A model generated the notes under the pieces. The model was not told where the DNA came from, did not search any database, and saw only the letters and a list, made by a program, of their open reading frames with translations. This document shows positions 17,398 to 25,694 of a DNA stretch of 64,000 bases, piece by piece. The position numbers and the translations under genes were made by a program. Every line of letters begins with the position of its first letter. Positions within the stretch are counted from its first letter, which is position 1. This DNA comes from Streptomyces sp. R33. GTDB taxonomy: Bacteria; Actinomycetota; Actinomycetes; Streptomycetales; Streptomycetaceae. Where the stretch lies: assembly GCF_041200175.1 (NCBI RefSeq), contig NZ_CP165727.1, positions 4,352,501 to 4,416,500 on the forward strand, in the 5' to 3' direction.

Positions 17398-18957
17398 TCA
17401 GGCCGGAGTGGAGGAGCGCTCGGCCTGCCGGTCGGCGGCCCTCGGGCCGGACGGCGCGATCCGGTCCGCCCGGTCGCCCCGGCGGGGTCGGCGGTCTCGG
17501 CGGGCGGGCGCCAGCCCGTACAGCGCCAGGCCGATGGCCAGCAGGAACACCGCACAGGCCGCCTCGAAGGCGAACGCGTACCCGCCCGTGGCGGCCGCCG
17601 GGTCCCCGGCGGCCAGCAGGGAGGCCGTCCGGGCGTCCGCGGCCGAGGTGATCAGGGCCAGGCTGATGGTGGGCCCGGCCAGGATGGCCGTGTTGACCAC
17701 CGCCCCGGCCAGGGCGGACTGCTCCTCCGGGACCCCGCTGACGGCCCCCGGCACCGCGGCGGACATCAGCGTGCCGATGCCGGCCGACAGGATGACCAGA
17801 CCCGACAGGACCCACGGCGTCGAGCCCGTGCGCAGCCCCACGCCGCCGATCAGGAACAGGCCGGCGGCGATGACCGCCAGTCCCCCCACCGCCACCGCGC
17901 GGATGCCGAGACGGGCGACGATCCGGCCCGCGACGAAGCCGACACCCAGCAGCATCGCGCTGTACGGGATGAAGGCCAGCGCGTTCTGCAGCGCCGAATA
18001 GCCGCGTACCTGCTGGAAGTAGAGGGCCAGCAGGAAGGCGGTGCTCGCGCCGATCGCCGGGCCGAGCAGCGCGCAGACCAGCGCGGTCGCGCGGTAGCGC
18101 GAGGCGAGGAAGCCGGGCGGCAGCAGGGGCGCGCGGACGCGCTGCTGGGCGGCGACGAACACGGCGAGCAGGACCGCGCCGAGCGCGAGCGGGGCCAGGA
18201 CCTGCGGCGCGGCCCAGCCGTGCGGCCCGACCATCACGAAGCCGTACCCGAGGGTGGAGAGCGCGAGGGTGCCGAGTACCGCGCCGAGGAGGTCCACGGG
18301 GACCCGTACGGGCGCGGGCCCGGCCGGCAGCGACCGGGGGGTGAGGGCCAGTACGGCGGCGGCCGCGGCGGCGAGCAGTCCGAAGCTCCACCGCCAGTTC
18401 AGCCAGGCGACGAGCGCACCGCTGAGCACGATGCCGACGGCGGCGCCCAGGCTGGCCAGCAGACCCCACCGGGCCAGCGCGGTGGCCCTGGCCTTGCCTT
18501 CGGGGAAGACGACCCGCAGCAGGGCCATGGCCGCGGGGGCGGCGAGGGCGGCGCCGCAGCCCTGGAGGAAACGGGCGGCGAGGACGGTGTGCGAGCTGGG
18601 GGCCAGCGCCGCGGCGAGGGAGGCGACGGCGAACAGGGCCGTGCCCCGCGTGAACAGCCGGCGCTGCCCGATCCGGTCGGTGAGCCGCCCGCCGAGCAGC
18701 AGCAGCCCGCTGAAGGCCAGGCCGTACGCGGCGCTGTCGATGATGAGGTCGATCCGGCTCAGGCCGAGTTCCCGCTGCATGGCCGGACCGGCGGCGAACG
18801 TCACCGACACCGAGGCGTTGAGCATGAGCTGCAGGGCGCCGAGGATCGCGAACCGCGCCCAGGTGTTCCGCGGAGGCGGGGCGGCCAGGGGCTCGGCGTG
18901 TGCATGGGCCTGGGCCTTCACCCGGGCCTGGGCCTGGGCCTCTGGGGAGTCGTCCAT
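17398..18957 (-). CDS. DHA2 (EmrB/QacA-type) MFS exporter
   Basis: This 519-residue drug:proton antiporter has about 14 membrane helices. Motif A reads GGRLTDRIGQRRLF, motif C-like helix 5 reads GLLASLGAAVGIVLSGALVA, and there is a long Ala/His/Gln-rich cytoplasmic N-terminus (QAQARVKAQAHAHAE). These proteins expel hydrophobic compounds. It is not in an obvious operon and need not belong to the biosynthetic genes that begin 2 kb away. The 280 bp downstream (17118-17397) show no gene. Confidence 0.9.
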   Translation of the reverse strand: MDDSPEAQAQARVKAQAHAHAEPLAAPPPRNTWARFAILGALQLMLNASVSVTFAAGPAMQRELGLSRIDLIIDSAAYGLAFSGLLLLGGRLTDRIGQRRLFTRGTALFAVASLAAALAPSSHTVLAARFLQGCGAALAAPAAMALLRVVFPEGKARATALARWGLLASLGAAVGIVLSGALVAWLNWRWSFGLLAAAAAAVLALTPRSLPAGPAPVRVPVDLLGAVLGTLALSTLGYGFVMVGPHGWAAPQVLAPLALGAVLLAVFVAAQQRVRAPLLPPGFLASRYRATALVCALLGPAIGASTAFLLALYFQQVRGYSALQNALAFIPYSAMLLGVGFVAGRIVARLGIRAVAVGGLAVIAAGLFLIGGVGLRTGSTPWVLSGLVILSAGIGTLMSAAVPGAVSGVPEEQSALAGAVVNTAILAGPTISLALITSAADARTASLLAAGDPAAATGGYAFAFEAACAVFLLAIGLALYGLAPARRDRRPRRGDRADRIAPSGPRAADRQAERSSTPA

Positions 18958-19050
18958 GCCGCGAGTCTGGCAGTCGGCGTCAGCCGCGGGAGGCGCCGCA
19001 GGGCCAGTCCGTCAGGTCTGCCGACGCCTCTGCCACCGCGTCTGCCGCCG

Positions 19051-19097
19051 GTGCTCCCGGTGCTCCCGGCGCTTCCGGTGCTCCCGGCGCTTCCGTC
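19051..19097. repeat. Short GGTGCTCCC/GGCGCTTCC tandem units
   Basis: About five 9-bp units (GGTGCTCCC or GGCGCTTCC) lie just before the quinone reductase stop codon, in the gap between two same-strand genes. They look like slippage-prone sequence with no assigned role. Confidence 0.5.
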
Positions 19098-19098
19098 G

Positions 19099-20082
19099 TC
19101 AGGATTCCTTCGGCAGCAACACCACGCGGCTGCCGTGCAGCTCGCCGTCCTCGATGCGCCGGTGCGTACGGGCCGCCTCCGACAGGGGGACCCGCTCGAT
19201 GGAGCGGGCGCGCAGCTTGCCGTTCGCCAGCAGGCGATTGATCGAGACGGCAGCCTCGGCGAGTTCGGCCGAGGTGGCGTGCGAGATCACGAAGCCGACG
19301 ACGGAGCCGTCCTTCATGTAGAGCGGACCGGCGGGCAGGACCGGCTGGGAGCGGGCGCCGGCGAGGAGCACGATCCGCCCGCGGGGGGCGAGCAGTCCGA
19401 CGGCGGCGGCCAGGTCGTTCGTGCCCGAGGTGTCGATGTGGACGTCGATGCCCTGCGGGCTGGACTCCCGGATGCGGGCGGTCAGTTCGGGGTCGCCGTA
19501 GTCGAGGACGGTCTCGGCTCCGAGCGCCCGGCAGTGCTCGGCGTCGCGCGCAGCGGCCGTGGCGACGACCCGGGCGCCGGCTTCGACGGCCATGACGATC
19601 AAGGCGCTGCCCACGTTCCCGGCGGCGCCGGCGATGAGGACGGTCTCGCCGGGACGGACCCGGCCGTGGGTGAACAGCGCGAGGTACGCGGTGCCCGCGG
19701 GGTGCACGACCGCGACGGCCTCGGCGGCGTCCGTGGCGGCGGGCAGCCGGTAGAGGCGGTCAGAGGGGACCACGGCCTGTTCGGCGGCGGCGCCCTGGCG
19801 GCCGCCGTGGCCGAGGCTGTTGCACCAGACGCGGTCGCCGGGGGCGAAGCCCGCAGCGCCTGGGCCGGCGGACACGACCGTACCCACCAGGTCGCGGCCG
19901 ATCACGAAGGGGAACTCGACGGGGGTGCGGAACAGCCCGGACCGCACGAAGGTGTCGACCGGGTTGACGGACACCGCCTCGACCTCGACCAGGACGTCCG
20001 TCGGGCCGGGGGCCGGAGGGGCCATCTCGCCGTAGCGGATGTTCTCGGCGGGGCCCAGTTCTTCGATGAAAGCTGCACGCAT
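19099..20082 (-). CDS. NADPH:quinone oxidoreductase (zinc-free MDR family)
   Basis: This 327-residue medium-chain reductase lacks the zinc-ligand Cys set. The N-terminal GroES-like domain has VSVNPVDTFVRSG and the Rossmann motif is VLIAGAAGNVGSALIVMA. The family reduces quinones or activated enones with NADPH. It lies downstream of the FMN reductase on the same strand, but a hairpin (20169-20206) separates them, so co-regulation is possible but uncertain. Confidence 0.9.
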   Translation of the reverse strand: MRAAFIEELGPAENIRYGEMAPPAPGPTDVLVEVEAVSVNPVDTFVRSGLFRTPVEFPFVIGRDLVGTVVSAGPGAAGFAPGDRVWCNSLGHGGRQGAAAEQAVVPSDRLYRLPAATDAAEAVAVVHPAGTAYLALFTHGRVRPGETVLIAGAAGNVGSALIVMAVEAGARVVATAAARDAEHCRALGAETVLDYGDPELTARIRESSPQGIDVHIDTSGTNDLAAAVGLLAPRGRIVLLAGARSQPVLPAGPLYMKDGSVVGFVISHATSAELAEAAVSINRLLANGKLRARSIERVPLSEAARTHRRIEDGELHGSRVVLLPKES

Positions 20083-20168
20083 GAGGCGATCCTCGCAAGG
20101 GCTCCCGGGTTCGCGCAGAGCGCCGCGAAGGCTTCGTCAACTCCCGGTGCCGGCGGACCCGGGAAAGG

Positions 20169-20206
20169 CCGAAGGGCCGCTACGGGGGGTGTGAGCGGCC
20201 CTTCGG
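20169..20206 (-). terminator. Hairpin after the FMN reductase gene
   Basis: The 13-bp arms CCGAAGGGCCGCT and AGCGGCCCTTCGG have a 12-nt loop. It lies between the FMN reductase stop (20262) and the quinone reductase start. Confidence 0.7.
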
Positions 20207-20261
20207 AGAGGGGGGATCGAGCAGGAGCTGGCGACTCCGGCCGGTGGGGGTCGGTGGCGGC

Positions 20262-20840
20262 TCAGAGGTTGGCGGCCGCGTTCGCGCGGGTCTCGCGGAT
20301 CTTCGTACCGAGCGCGGAGAGCAGCCCCTGCAGGATCTCGACGGTGGTCTCGTCCGTCAGGTTGCCGCCGTCGTCGAAGCGCTCCTGGGCGCGGAAGATC
20401 ATCAGCTCGGGCTTGCCGACGACCTTGGAGTCCGTCCACAGGAACATCTGGCGCAGTGCGAGCTGCGCGCGCACCGTGCCGAAGTTGGTCTGCGCGGCGC
20501 CGGCGATCGCGATCGGCTTGCCGGTCAGCGAGGAGTTGAGGGCCGGGCGGCTCGCCCAGTCCAGGGCGTTCTTCAGGACACCGGGGATCCCGTAGTTGTA
20601 CTCGGGGGTGGCGATGAAGATGCCGTCCGCCTCCGCGATGCGGCGCCGCAGGTCGGCCACGGCGACCGGGGCGGGCTCGACGTCGTGGTCGGTGTCGTAG
20701 GGCGGGATGTCGCGCAGGCCCTCGTAGATCTCGATGGCCAGGTCACCGGGGGCGAACTTCTGGGCGGCGCGCACGAGGGCGCTGTTGTACGAGGCGCCGC
20801 GCAGGCTGCCGGAGATGGCCAGGATCTTGAGCTCGGGCAT
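20262..20840 (-). CDS. NADPH-dependent FMN reductase
   Basis: This 192-residue flavodoxin-like NAD(P)H:FMN/quinone reductase has the phosphate loop SGSLRGASYNSALVRAA, the FMN-facing ATPEYNYGIPGVLKNALDW motif, and GKPIAIAGAAQTNFGTVRAQ. It could supply reduced flavin or reduce quinones. ATG 20840 has AAGGA upstream; upstream in-frame codons to 20891 lack a site. It is divergent from the pirin gene, and the TetR-type operator at 21053-21068 lies in the shared promoter, so it probably belongs to the same regulon as the nitrous-acid genes. Confidence 0.92.
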   Translation of the reverse strand: MPELKILAISGSLRGASYNSALVRAAQKFAPGDLAIEIYEGLRDIPPYDTDHDVEPAPVAVADLRRRIAEADGIFIATPEYNYGIPGVLKNALDWASRPALNSSLTGKPIAIAGAAQTNFGTVRAQLALRQMFLWTDSKVVGKPELMIFRAQERFDDGGNLTDETTVEILQGLLSALGTKIRETRANAAANL

Positions 20841-21052
20841 GAACTGTCCTTCCGCAAAGGTGACATGCGCAGCGAATGCCGTGTCCGGCACGCCCCTGCG
20901 AGGTGAACGTCGGTGAATGACCAGGAGTCTGTCCGCGCGGCCGCTGCGCCGACAACGGCGGTGGGCGGTATCTGTCAGTTATCGGCGGACGGGGCGGTCC
21001 GCAGGACTTGATCGGGGACGGGCCCTCCCGTATAACTGACATCGAACTGAAC

Positions 21053-21068
21053 TGAACTGTACGGTTCA
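21053..21068. promoter_or_regulatory. TetR-type operator 1 (FMN reductase/pirin)
   Basis: The site TGAACTGTACGGTTCA is a 16-bp near-palindrome, preceded by a further GAACTGAAC. It matches sites at 23340 and 30412, each in front of a gene of the presumed regulon. It lies 24 bp before the pirin start codon. Confidence 0.75.
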
Positions 21069-21091
21069 TTCACCGAGGGAGAGAAGGCATC

Positions 21092-21997
21092 ATGACCACG
21101 CACGCTTCCGCTGTCGAGACCACCGCCGCGACCACGTCCGCGACCCGCTCGGTGATCGACGTACTGCAGCCGGTCCACACCCTGGAGGGCGAGGGCTTCC
21201 CGGTCCGCCGCCCCTTCCCCACGCCCCAGATCCCGCAGCTGGACCCCTTCCTGATGGTCGACCAGGTCGGCCCGGTGGACCTCGGCCCGGGCGAACCCAA
21301 GGGCGCCCCCGACCACCCGCACCGCGGGTTCGAGACCATCGCGTACGTGATGGAGGGCGACATCGAGTACGCGGACTCCACCGGCAACCGCGGGGTCGTA
21401 CCGCCCGGGGCCGTGCAGTGGCTGACGGCGGGCGCGGGGGTGGTGCACTCCGCCCAGCCGACCGACGCCTTCCGCGCGGCCGGGGGCATCCAGCACAACC
21501 TGCAGATCTGGGTGAACCTGCCCGCCGCCCGCAAGGGGCTGCGCCCGCGCACCCAGAACCACGGCGCTGCGCAGATCCCGGTGGTCCGGAACCTGGACGG
21601 CTCCTGGTTCAAGGTCATCGCCGGCTCGGCGCTCGGCGTGACCGGGCCCTTCGACACCCAGGTCCCGGTGACGGTCGTGCACGCGTCCATCGCCCCGGGC
21701 GCCAGCGCGGTGCTACCGGCGCCGGCGGGCCGCAACGCGGCGGTGTACGTCCTGTCCGGCAGCGGCAAGGTCGCCTCGAGCGAGCTGGCCGACGGCGAAC
21801 TGGCCGTACTCGGCGACGACGGCAACACGGTGCGCGTGGAGGGCGGCCCGGTCGGCGCCGACCTCCTCTTCCTGACGGGCGAGCCGATCGGTGAACCGGT
21901 CTTCCGCGCCGGCCCGTTCGTGATGAACACCCCGGAGGAGATCGACCAGGCCTTCGACGACTACGCGGCGGACCGCCTGGGCCGCTACGAGGACTGA
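21092..21997 (+). CDS. Pirin family protein
   Basis: This 301-residue bicupin of the pirin family has metal ligands in HPHRGFETIAYVMEGDIEY and in GVVPPGAVQWLTAGAGVVHS (His, His, His pattern of pirins). Some pirins oxidise flavonols (quercetinase); others are redox sensors or transcription cofactors. Here the gene carries operator 1 and faces an FMN reductase, which suggests a role in quinone/phenol stress or in processing an aromatic product. The start is ATG 21092 with GGGAGAGAAGG upstream. Confidence 0.93.
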   Translation: MTTHASAVETTAATTSATRSVIDVLQPVHTLEGEGFPVRRPFPTPQIPQLDPFLMVDQVGPVDLGPGEPKGAPDHPHRGFETIAYVMEGDIEYADSTGNRGVVPPGAVQWLTAGAGVVHSAQPTDAFRAAGGIQHNLQIWVNLPAARKGLRPRTQNHGAAQIPVVRNLDGSWFKVIAGSALGVTGPFDTQVPVTVVHASIAPGASAVLPAPAGRNAAVYVLSGSGKVASSELADGELAVLGDDGNTVRVEGGPVGADLLFLTGEPIGEPVFRAGPFVMNTPEEIDQAFDDYAADRLGRYED

Positions 21998-22019
21998 CCG
22001 CGCACCGCACACCGACCAC

Positions 22020-22058
22020 CACGGGGGCCCACCGCCGAGCGCGGGCGGGCCCCCCGTC
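22020..22058 (+). terminator. Probable hairpin after pirin gene
   Basis: ACGGGGGCCC pairs with GGGCCCCCCGT (one bulge) across a GC-rich loop, 23 bp after the pirin stop. Confidence 0.5.
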
Positions 22059-22142
22059 GGCTTCCCTGCCGCGCCTGGCCGGATCGCGCGGGCGCCCCGG
22101 TCGGCAGGGTTACTCTCCTCGAGATCGAAAAACGGGGGTGTC

Positions 22143-22349
22143 ATGAGGTTCTTCTGGTTCGTGTGGCTCGTCCGCCATTTCGAGGAATTCGGCTACAGCC
22201 AGGGCCCGTTGCGGGCCGGGATCGGCACACTCGCCGTCGTCTTCACGGCCCTGCTCCTCGCCTACACCCTCCGCCGCTGGAAGCCGGCCGCCCTGGCGGC
22301 GGCCGCCGCGGCCGCCACCGCCGGTATCACCTGGCTGTCCCTGCACTGA
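22143..22349 (+). CDS. Small membrane protein
   Basis: This 68-residue protein has two hydrophobic stretches (residues ~18-40 and ~46-66) separated by the basic RRWK. The start is ATG 22143 after a CGGGGGTG purine-rich site. I do not recognise a family. Codon bias (GC-rich third positions) supports a real gene. It lies between pirin and TetR with no operator of its own. The 253 bp after it (22350-22602) contain no convincing gene. Confidence 0.5.
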   Translation: MRFFWFVWLVRHFEEFGYSQGPLRAGIGTLAVVFTALLLAYTLRRWKPAALAAAAAAATAGITWLSLH

Positions 22350-22602
22350 CCCCGTCCGCGCGTGGCCCGGGCCCCATTGACGATCCCCGGCATGAGCGGG
22401 GTGGTGAGCAGCCCGGCGAGTTCGGGATCGGCGGCCGCAGCCGCGCACAGTCCCTGGACCGGGTCCACCCCGTCCGGGCCGTGGAGGACCATGCAGAGCC
22501 GCCCCTGGCCGAGCAGGGTAGCGGCCCCCACAGTGCCATTCCGTGAGGGCGAAACGACAGCAACGCGCCCCTACACAGCAAGTGCCAACGTACCTACCGG
22601 TA

Positions 22603-23265
22603 CTACGAGTTCACCCCGTAATGGTGGAGGAACATGTCCACCCCGCCCTGGATGAGGCGTTCCGTCAGGTCCTCGTCCAGGGCGGTGCCGTACGCGCCGT
22701 AGACCAGGTGGGGTGAGAGGACCAGGCCAGAGAGCTGGAGGACGGCCAGTTCCATGTCCGGGATGCGCAGCAGGCCGCGGTCGTCGAGGCGGCCCAGGGC
22801 CGTGGCCAGGGCGGCGTGCTGGCGGCCGGGGCCCTCCTCCTGCCAGGTGGCACCCAGCTCCGGGAAGCGGTGGCGTTCGCCCGCGATCACGTTGCGCAGC
22901 GCCAGCACCTCCGGGGTGGTGAGACCGGCGACCCAGGTGCGGCAGGCCTCCAGCAGGTCGGTGCGGACGTCGTCCGACTCGGCGAGCCGGGCCTGGATCA
23001 CCGACTGGGCCACCTCCAGCGCCTCGTCGAGCGTCTGCCCGATCACGGCGTTGAACAGGTTCTCCTTGCTGCCGAAGTGGTTGTAGATGGTGACCTTCGA
23101 GACGCCGGCCTCGGCGGCGAGCTGGTCCACCCCGGCTCCGAAGCCCTCACGCAGGAACACCGTGCGGGCCGCCTGCAGGATGGCCTCGCGCTTGCGCGCT
23201 GCGCGCGCACCGGTGGGCACGGGCTGCTGCTGCTGGGCTTCGGTGGCGCTGGTCCTTGCGGTCAT
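22603..23265 (-). CDS. TetR family transcriptional regulator
   Basis: This 220-residue TetR repressor has its HTH at residues ~30-75 (FLREGFGAGVDQLAAEAGVS, then KVTIYNHFGSKENLF). A helical ligand domain follows, with the TetR_C-like ALRNVIAGERHRFPELG segment. It is divergent from the nitrous-acid operon. Its 5' region and that of the operon share operator sites at 23312-23355. Recurrence of the same site before pirin/FMN reductase and before the nitrate operon makes it the likely local master repressor. An aromatic amine, quinone or diazo intermediate is a plausible ligand (inference). Start ATG 23265. Confidence 0.92.
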   Translation of the reverse strand: MTARTSATEAQQQQPVPTGARAARKREAILQAARTVFLREGFGAGVDQLAAEAGVSKVTIYNHFGSKENLFNAVIGQTLDEALEVAQSVIQARLAESDDVRTDLLEACRTWVAGLTTPEVLALRNVIAGERHRFPELGATWQEEGPGRQHAALATALGRLDDRGLLRIPDMELAVLQLSGLVLSPHLVYGAYGTALDEDLTERLIQGGVDMFLHHYGVNS

Positions 23266-23311
23266 GTCGGTCCCTGTTCCTCGAAGGTGCGGGTCCAGTC
23301 TAGGACCCAAC

Positions 23312-23355
23312 TGAACTGTACCGTTGCGTTCAGTTGAACTGAACTGTATGGTTCA
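23312..23355. promoter_or_regulatory. Operator 2: clustered TetR-type sites between tetR and the nitrous-acid operon
   Basis: Three overlapping elements are visible: a half-degenerate copy TGAACTGTACCGTTGC (23312-23327), a 17-bp near-palindrome GTTCAGTTGAACTGAAC (23328-23344), and a full site TGAACTGTATGGTTCA (23340-23355). The arrangement suggests autoregulation and co-operative binding. The spacer from tetR start to the SRPBCC start is 180 bp. Confidence 0.78.
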
Positions 23356-23445
23356 TCTAGCTGAGAGCGCCAAACACGGCGCCTGGCAGAGCAGTTGAGG
23401 CCAGCAGCAAGCACTCACGACGGTTCAGCAACAGGAGGTCACCCC

Positions 23446-23997
23446 ATGAGCGACACCCAGACTCCCCTCTTCCGGTCCCGGGCCCAGGTCCACGTCTCCG
23501 CCGCGCCGGCCGAGGTCTACGCCGTCGTCAGCGACCTGGCCCGGAGCGGCGAGTGGAGCCCCGAGTGCCTCGGCGGCGAGTGGACCACCGGCGCCCCCGG
23601 CGCGGTCGGCTCGGTGTTCCGCGGCGAGAACGAGCGGAGCGAGGACGTCGTCTCCTGGGCGCCGGTGGTGCGCGGCAAGTGGACGACGTACGCCGAGGTC
23701 GTCGCCGCCGAGCCCGGCCGGACCTTCCAGTGGGCCATGCACAACAGCTCCGGCGAGAAGCAGGACAGCGTCTGGGGCTTCTCCATCGAGGCGGACGGCA
23801 AGGAGAGCCTCCTGGTCCACCACTTCCGGATGGGCTCCGCCACCGAGGGGATCCGCGGCATCACCGCCGAGATGGACGAGGAGCAGAAGCAGCAGTTCTT
23901 CGCCGAGTGGGGCGAGAAGGTGGCCGGCGACCTCGCCGCGACCCTCGAGCGCATCAAGGTCGTCATCGAGACGGAACGCCGCACGACCGGCTCCTGA
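23446..23997 (+). CDS. SRPBCC (START-like) family protein
   Basis: This 183-residue helix-grip protein has the opening SRAQVHVSAAPAEVYAVVSD and the G-x-V-x5-EV core typical of polyketide cyclase/dehydrase-like SRPBCC proteins. Such folds bind hydrophobic ligands; some catalyse cyclisation or hydrolysis. It is the first gene of the operon containing the CreE/CreD-like pair, and ATG 23446 has a perfect AGGAGGT. A 95-bp pyrimidine-rich gap separates it from the ligase gene. It may bind the aromatic substrate or a labile diazo product (inference). Confidence 0.82.
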   Translation: MSDTQTPLFRSRAQVHVSAAPAEVYAVVSDLARSGEWSPECLGGEWTTGAPGAVGSVFRGENERSEDVVSWAPVVRGKWTTYAEVVAAEPGRTFQWAMHNSSGEKQDSVWGFSIEADGKESLLVHHFRMGSATEGIRGITAEMDEEQKQQFFAEWGEKVAGDLAATLERIKVVIETERRTTGS

Positions 23998-24092
23998 GCC
24001 TTCTCCCTCCTCCGCTCCTCTTCCTCCGCCCCTCTTCCGCTCCTCTTCCGTAACTGATCGTCATTCCGACTTACTTGGGAAAGGTCCAGGCG

Positions 24093-25694
24093 ATGATTCT
24101 GCAGCGCATCGGGAACAAGGGAATCCGGCTCGGCACCCTCTTCGAGCGGGCCGCGAGAAAGCACCCGTCGAACGTCGTGATCCTCGATCACGACCTGGAC
24201 ATAGCCCCGGGCCTGGGGCGCCGGGCGACGGTGGCCGAGGTCGCCGACCTGATCGACGACATGGCCTCGAGGCTCTGGGCCGCGGACGTACGGCCCGGCC
24301 GGCGGGTCGTCGTCTACAAGTCCGACGGCTTCGACATCACCCTGCTGGCCTGCGCCGTCGCCCGCATCGGCGCCGTCCCGGTGCTGCTGTCGCCGAAGCT
24401 CGACGGCGAGACCGTCGCCGAACTCGTACGCCGTACCGACCAGCCCTACCTGCTCACCGACCAGAACAAGCTGGAGACCGAGCTGCCCTCCTCGGTCTTC
24501 CAGGAGGCCGGGCAGGTCCTGCTCACCTCCGGCAGCTACGAGGACGCCACCGAACTCGCCTCGCTCGCCGGGGTCCCCCGGGTCCCCGCCGTGACGATGC
24601 CGCCCGAGCACCCCACCCTGATCACGCACACCTCCGGCACCACCGGCACCCCCAAGCTCGCCGTCCACACCGGCGCCACCCTCGAGGCGCGCTACCGCCC
24701 GCAGGCCGCGATCACCAAGCCGCTCATACCGGGCCGCGAGACGATCGCCATGCACGTCTCCTTCGTCCACTCGCGGCTCATCACCGCCCTCGCCATCTCC
24801 CTCTTCCGCGGCTTCCCGATCGTCGTCCTCGCCGACTCCGACCCCAAGCAGGCCGCCGACCTCTTCGCCCGGCTGCGCCCCGGCATCCTGGAGGCCCACC
24901 CCAACTCCTTCATGGAGTGGGAGGAGATGGCCGACGACCCCCGCCGGCCGCTGGCCAACGTCAAGCTCTTCAGCAGCACCTTCGACGCCATCCACCCGCG
25001 CACCGTGCAGCGGCTGCTGGGCGCGACGAAGCGCAAGGCGCCGGTCTTCGGCCAGCTGTACGGGCAGAGCGAGATCGGCCCGGCCGTCGCGCGCTCCTTC
25101 TCCAAGCGCCGCGGGCTCGACGCCGACGGCCGCTGCGTGGGCATGCCCTTCCCCGGCATGACGGACGTCCGCGTCGTCAGCCGCAACGGACTGCCGCCCT
25201 CCGAGACCAACCCGGGCTTCATCGAGGTCAAGAGCGACGGCCGGATCGTCACCTACCTCGGCGAGCAGGAACGTTACGACAAGCAGGTCAACGACGGCTG
25301 GTGGCGGATGGGCGACGTCGGCTACCGCACCAAGTGGGGCTGCGTGCACCTGCTCGACCGCGAGGTCGACCTGATCGAGGGCTTCGGCTCCACCCTCGCC
25401 GCCGAGGACACCCTCTTCACCCGGCTGGACGAGCTCGCCGAGGTCATCATCATCCCCGACGAGAGCGGCCGCGCCGTCCCCGTCGTCTGCACCAAGGACG
25501 ACAAGCCCCTCGACGCCGAGGCCTGGAAGGCCGCCGTCGCCGGACTGCCGCCGATGGCCGAGCCCGTCCAGTGGCGCCAGTCCGAACTGCCGCAGACCGC
25601 CACCACCAAGATCAAGCGGCTGGAGCTCGCCCGGCTGCTGACCGCAGGGGCCACCGCCGGCGCCACCGCCGACCGCACCGAGGAGAACGTCTGA
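24093..25694 (+). CDS. Adenylate-forming ligase, probable CreM-like diazotase
   Basis: This 533-residue ANL-superfamily enzyme has the P-loop THTSGTTGTPKLAVH (~178-192), the A5 motif YGQSEIGP, the A7/A8 hinge region WWRMGDVGYRT...LLDREVDLIEGFG, and the C-terminal Lys in TTKIKRLELARLL. Family members normally adenylate carboxylates. In cremeomycin biosynthesis the homologue CreM instead uses ATP to activate nitrous acid and diazotise an arylamine. Its place in one operon with CreE- and CreD-like genes makes diazotase the best call, but a carboxylate ligase cannot be excluded. The stop overlaps the next start (TGATG). The start is ATG 24093, with GAAAGG upstream. Confidence 0.75.
   Translation: MILQRIGNKGIRLGTLFERAARKHPSNVVILDHDLDIAPGLGRRATVAEVADLIDDMASRLWAADVRPGRRVVVYKSDGFDITLLACAVARIGAVPVLLSPKLDGETVAELVRRTDQPYLLTDQNKLETELPSSVFQEAGQVLLTSGSYEDATELASLAGVPRVPAVTMPPEHPTLITHTSGTTGTPKLAVHTGATLEARYRPQAAITKPLIPGRETIAMHVSFVHSRLITALAISLFRGFPIVVLADSDPKQAADLFARLRPGILEAHPNSFMEWEEMADDPRRPLANVKLFSSTFDAIHPRTVQRLLGATKRKAPVFGQLYGQSEIGPAVARSFSKRRGLDADGRCVGMPFPGMTDVRVVSRNGLPPSETNPGFIEVKSDGRIVTYLGEQERYDKQVNDGWWRMGDVGYRTKWGCVHLLDREVDLIEGFGSTLAAEDTLFTRLDELAEVIIIPDESGRAVPVVCTKDDKPLDAEAWKAAVAGLPPMAEPVQWRQSELPQTATTKIKRLELARLLTAGATAGATADRTEENV

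Noticed and set aside
17320..20595. Very long plus-strand open frame (about 1,090 codons) over the EmrB-type exporter, quinone reductase and FMN reductase region
   Set aside because: Arg/Gly/Pro-rich translation with no domain; it is the antisense shadow of real minus-strand genes in high-GC DNA. Similar frames over 4024-6402, 13628-16117, 31771-34020 and 47838-50360 were rejected for the same reason.
22350..22602. Minus-strand frames between the small membrane gene and tetR
   Set aside because: Ala-rich translations with no start signal or recognisable domain; treated as intergenic.
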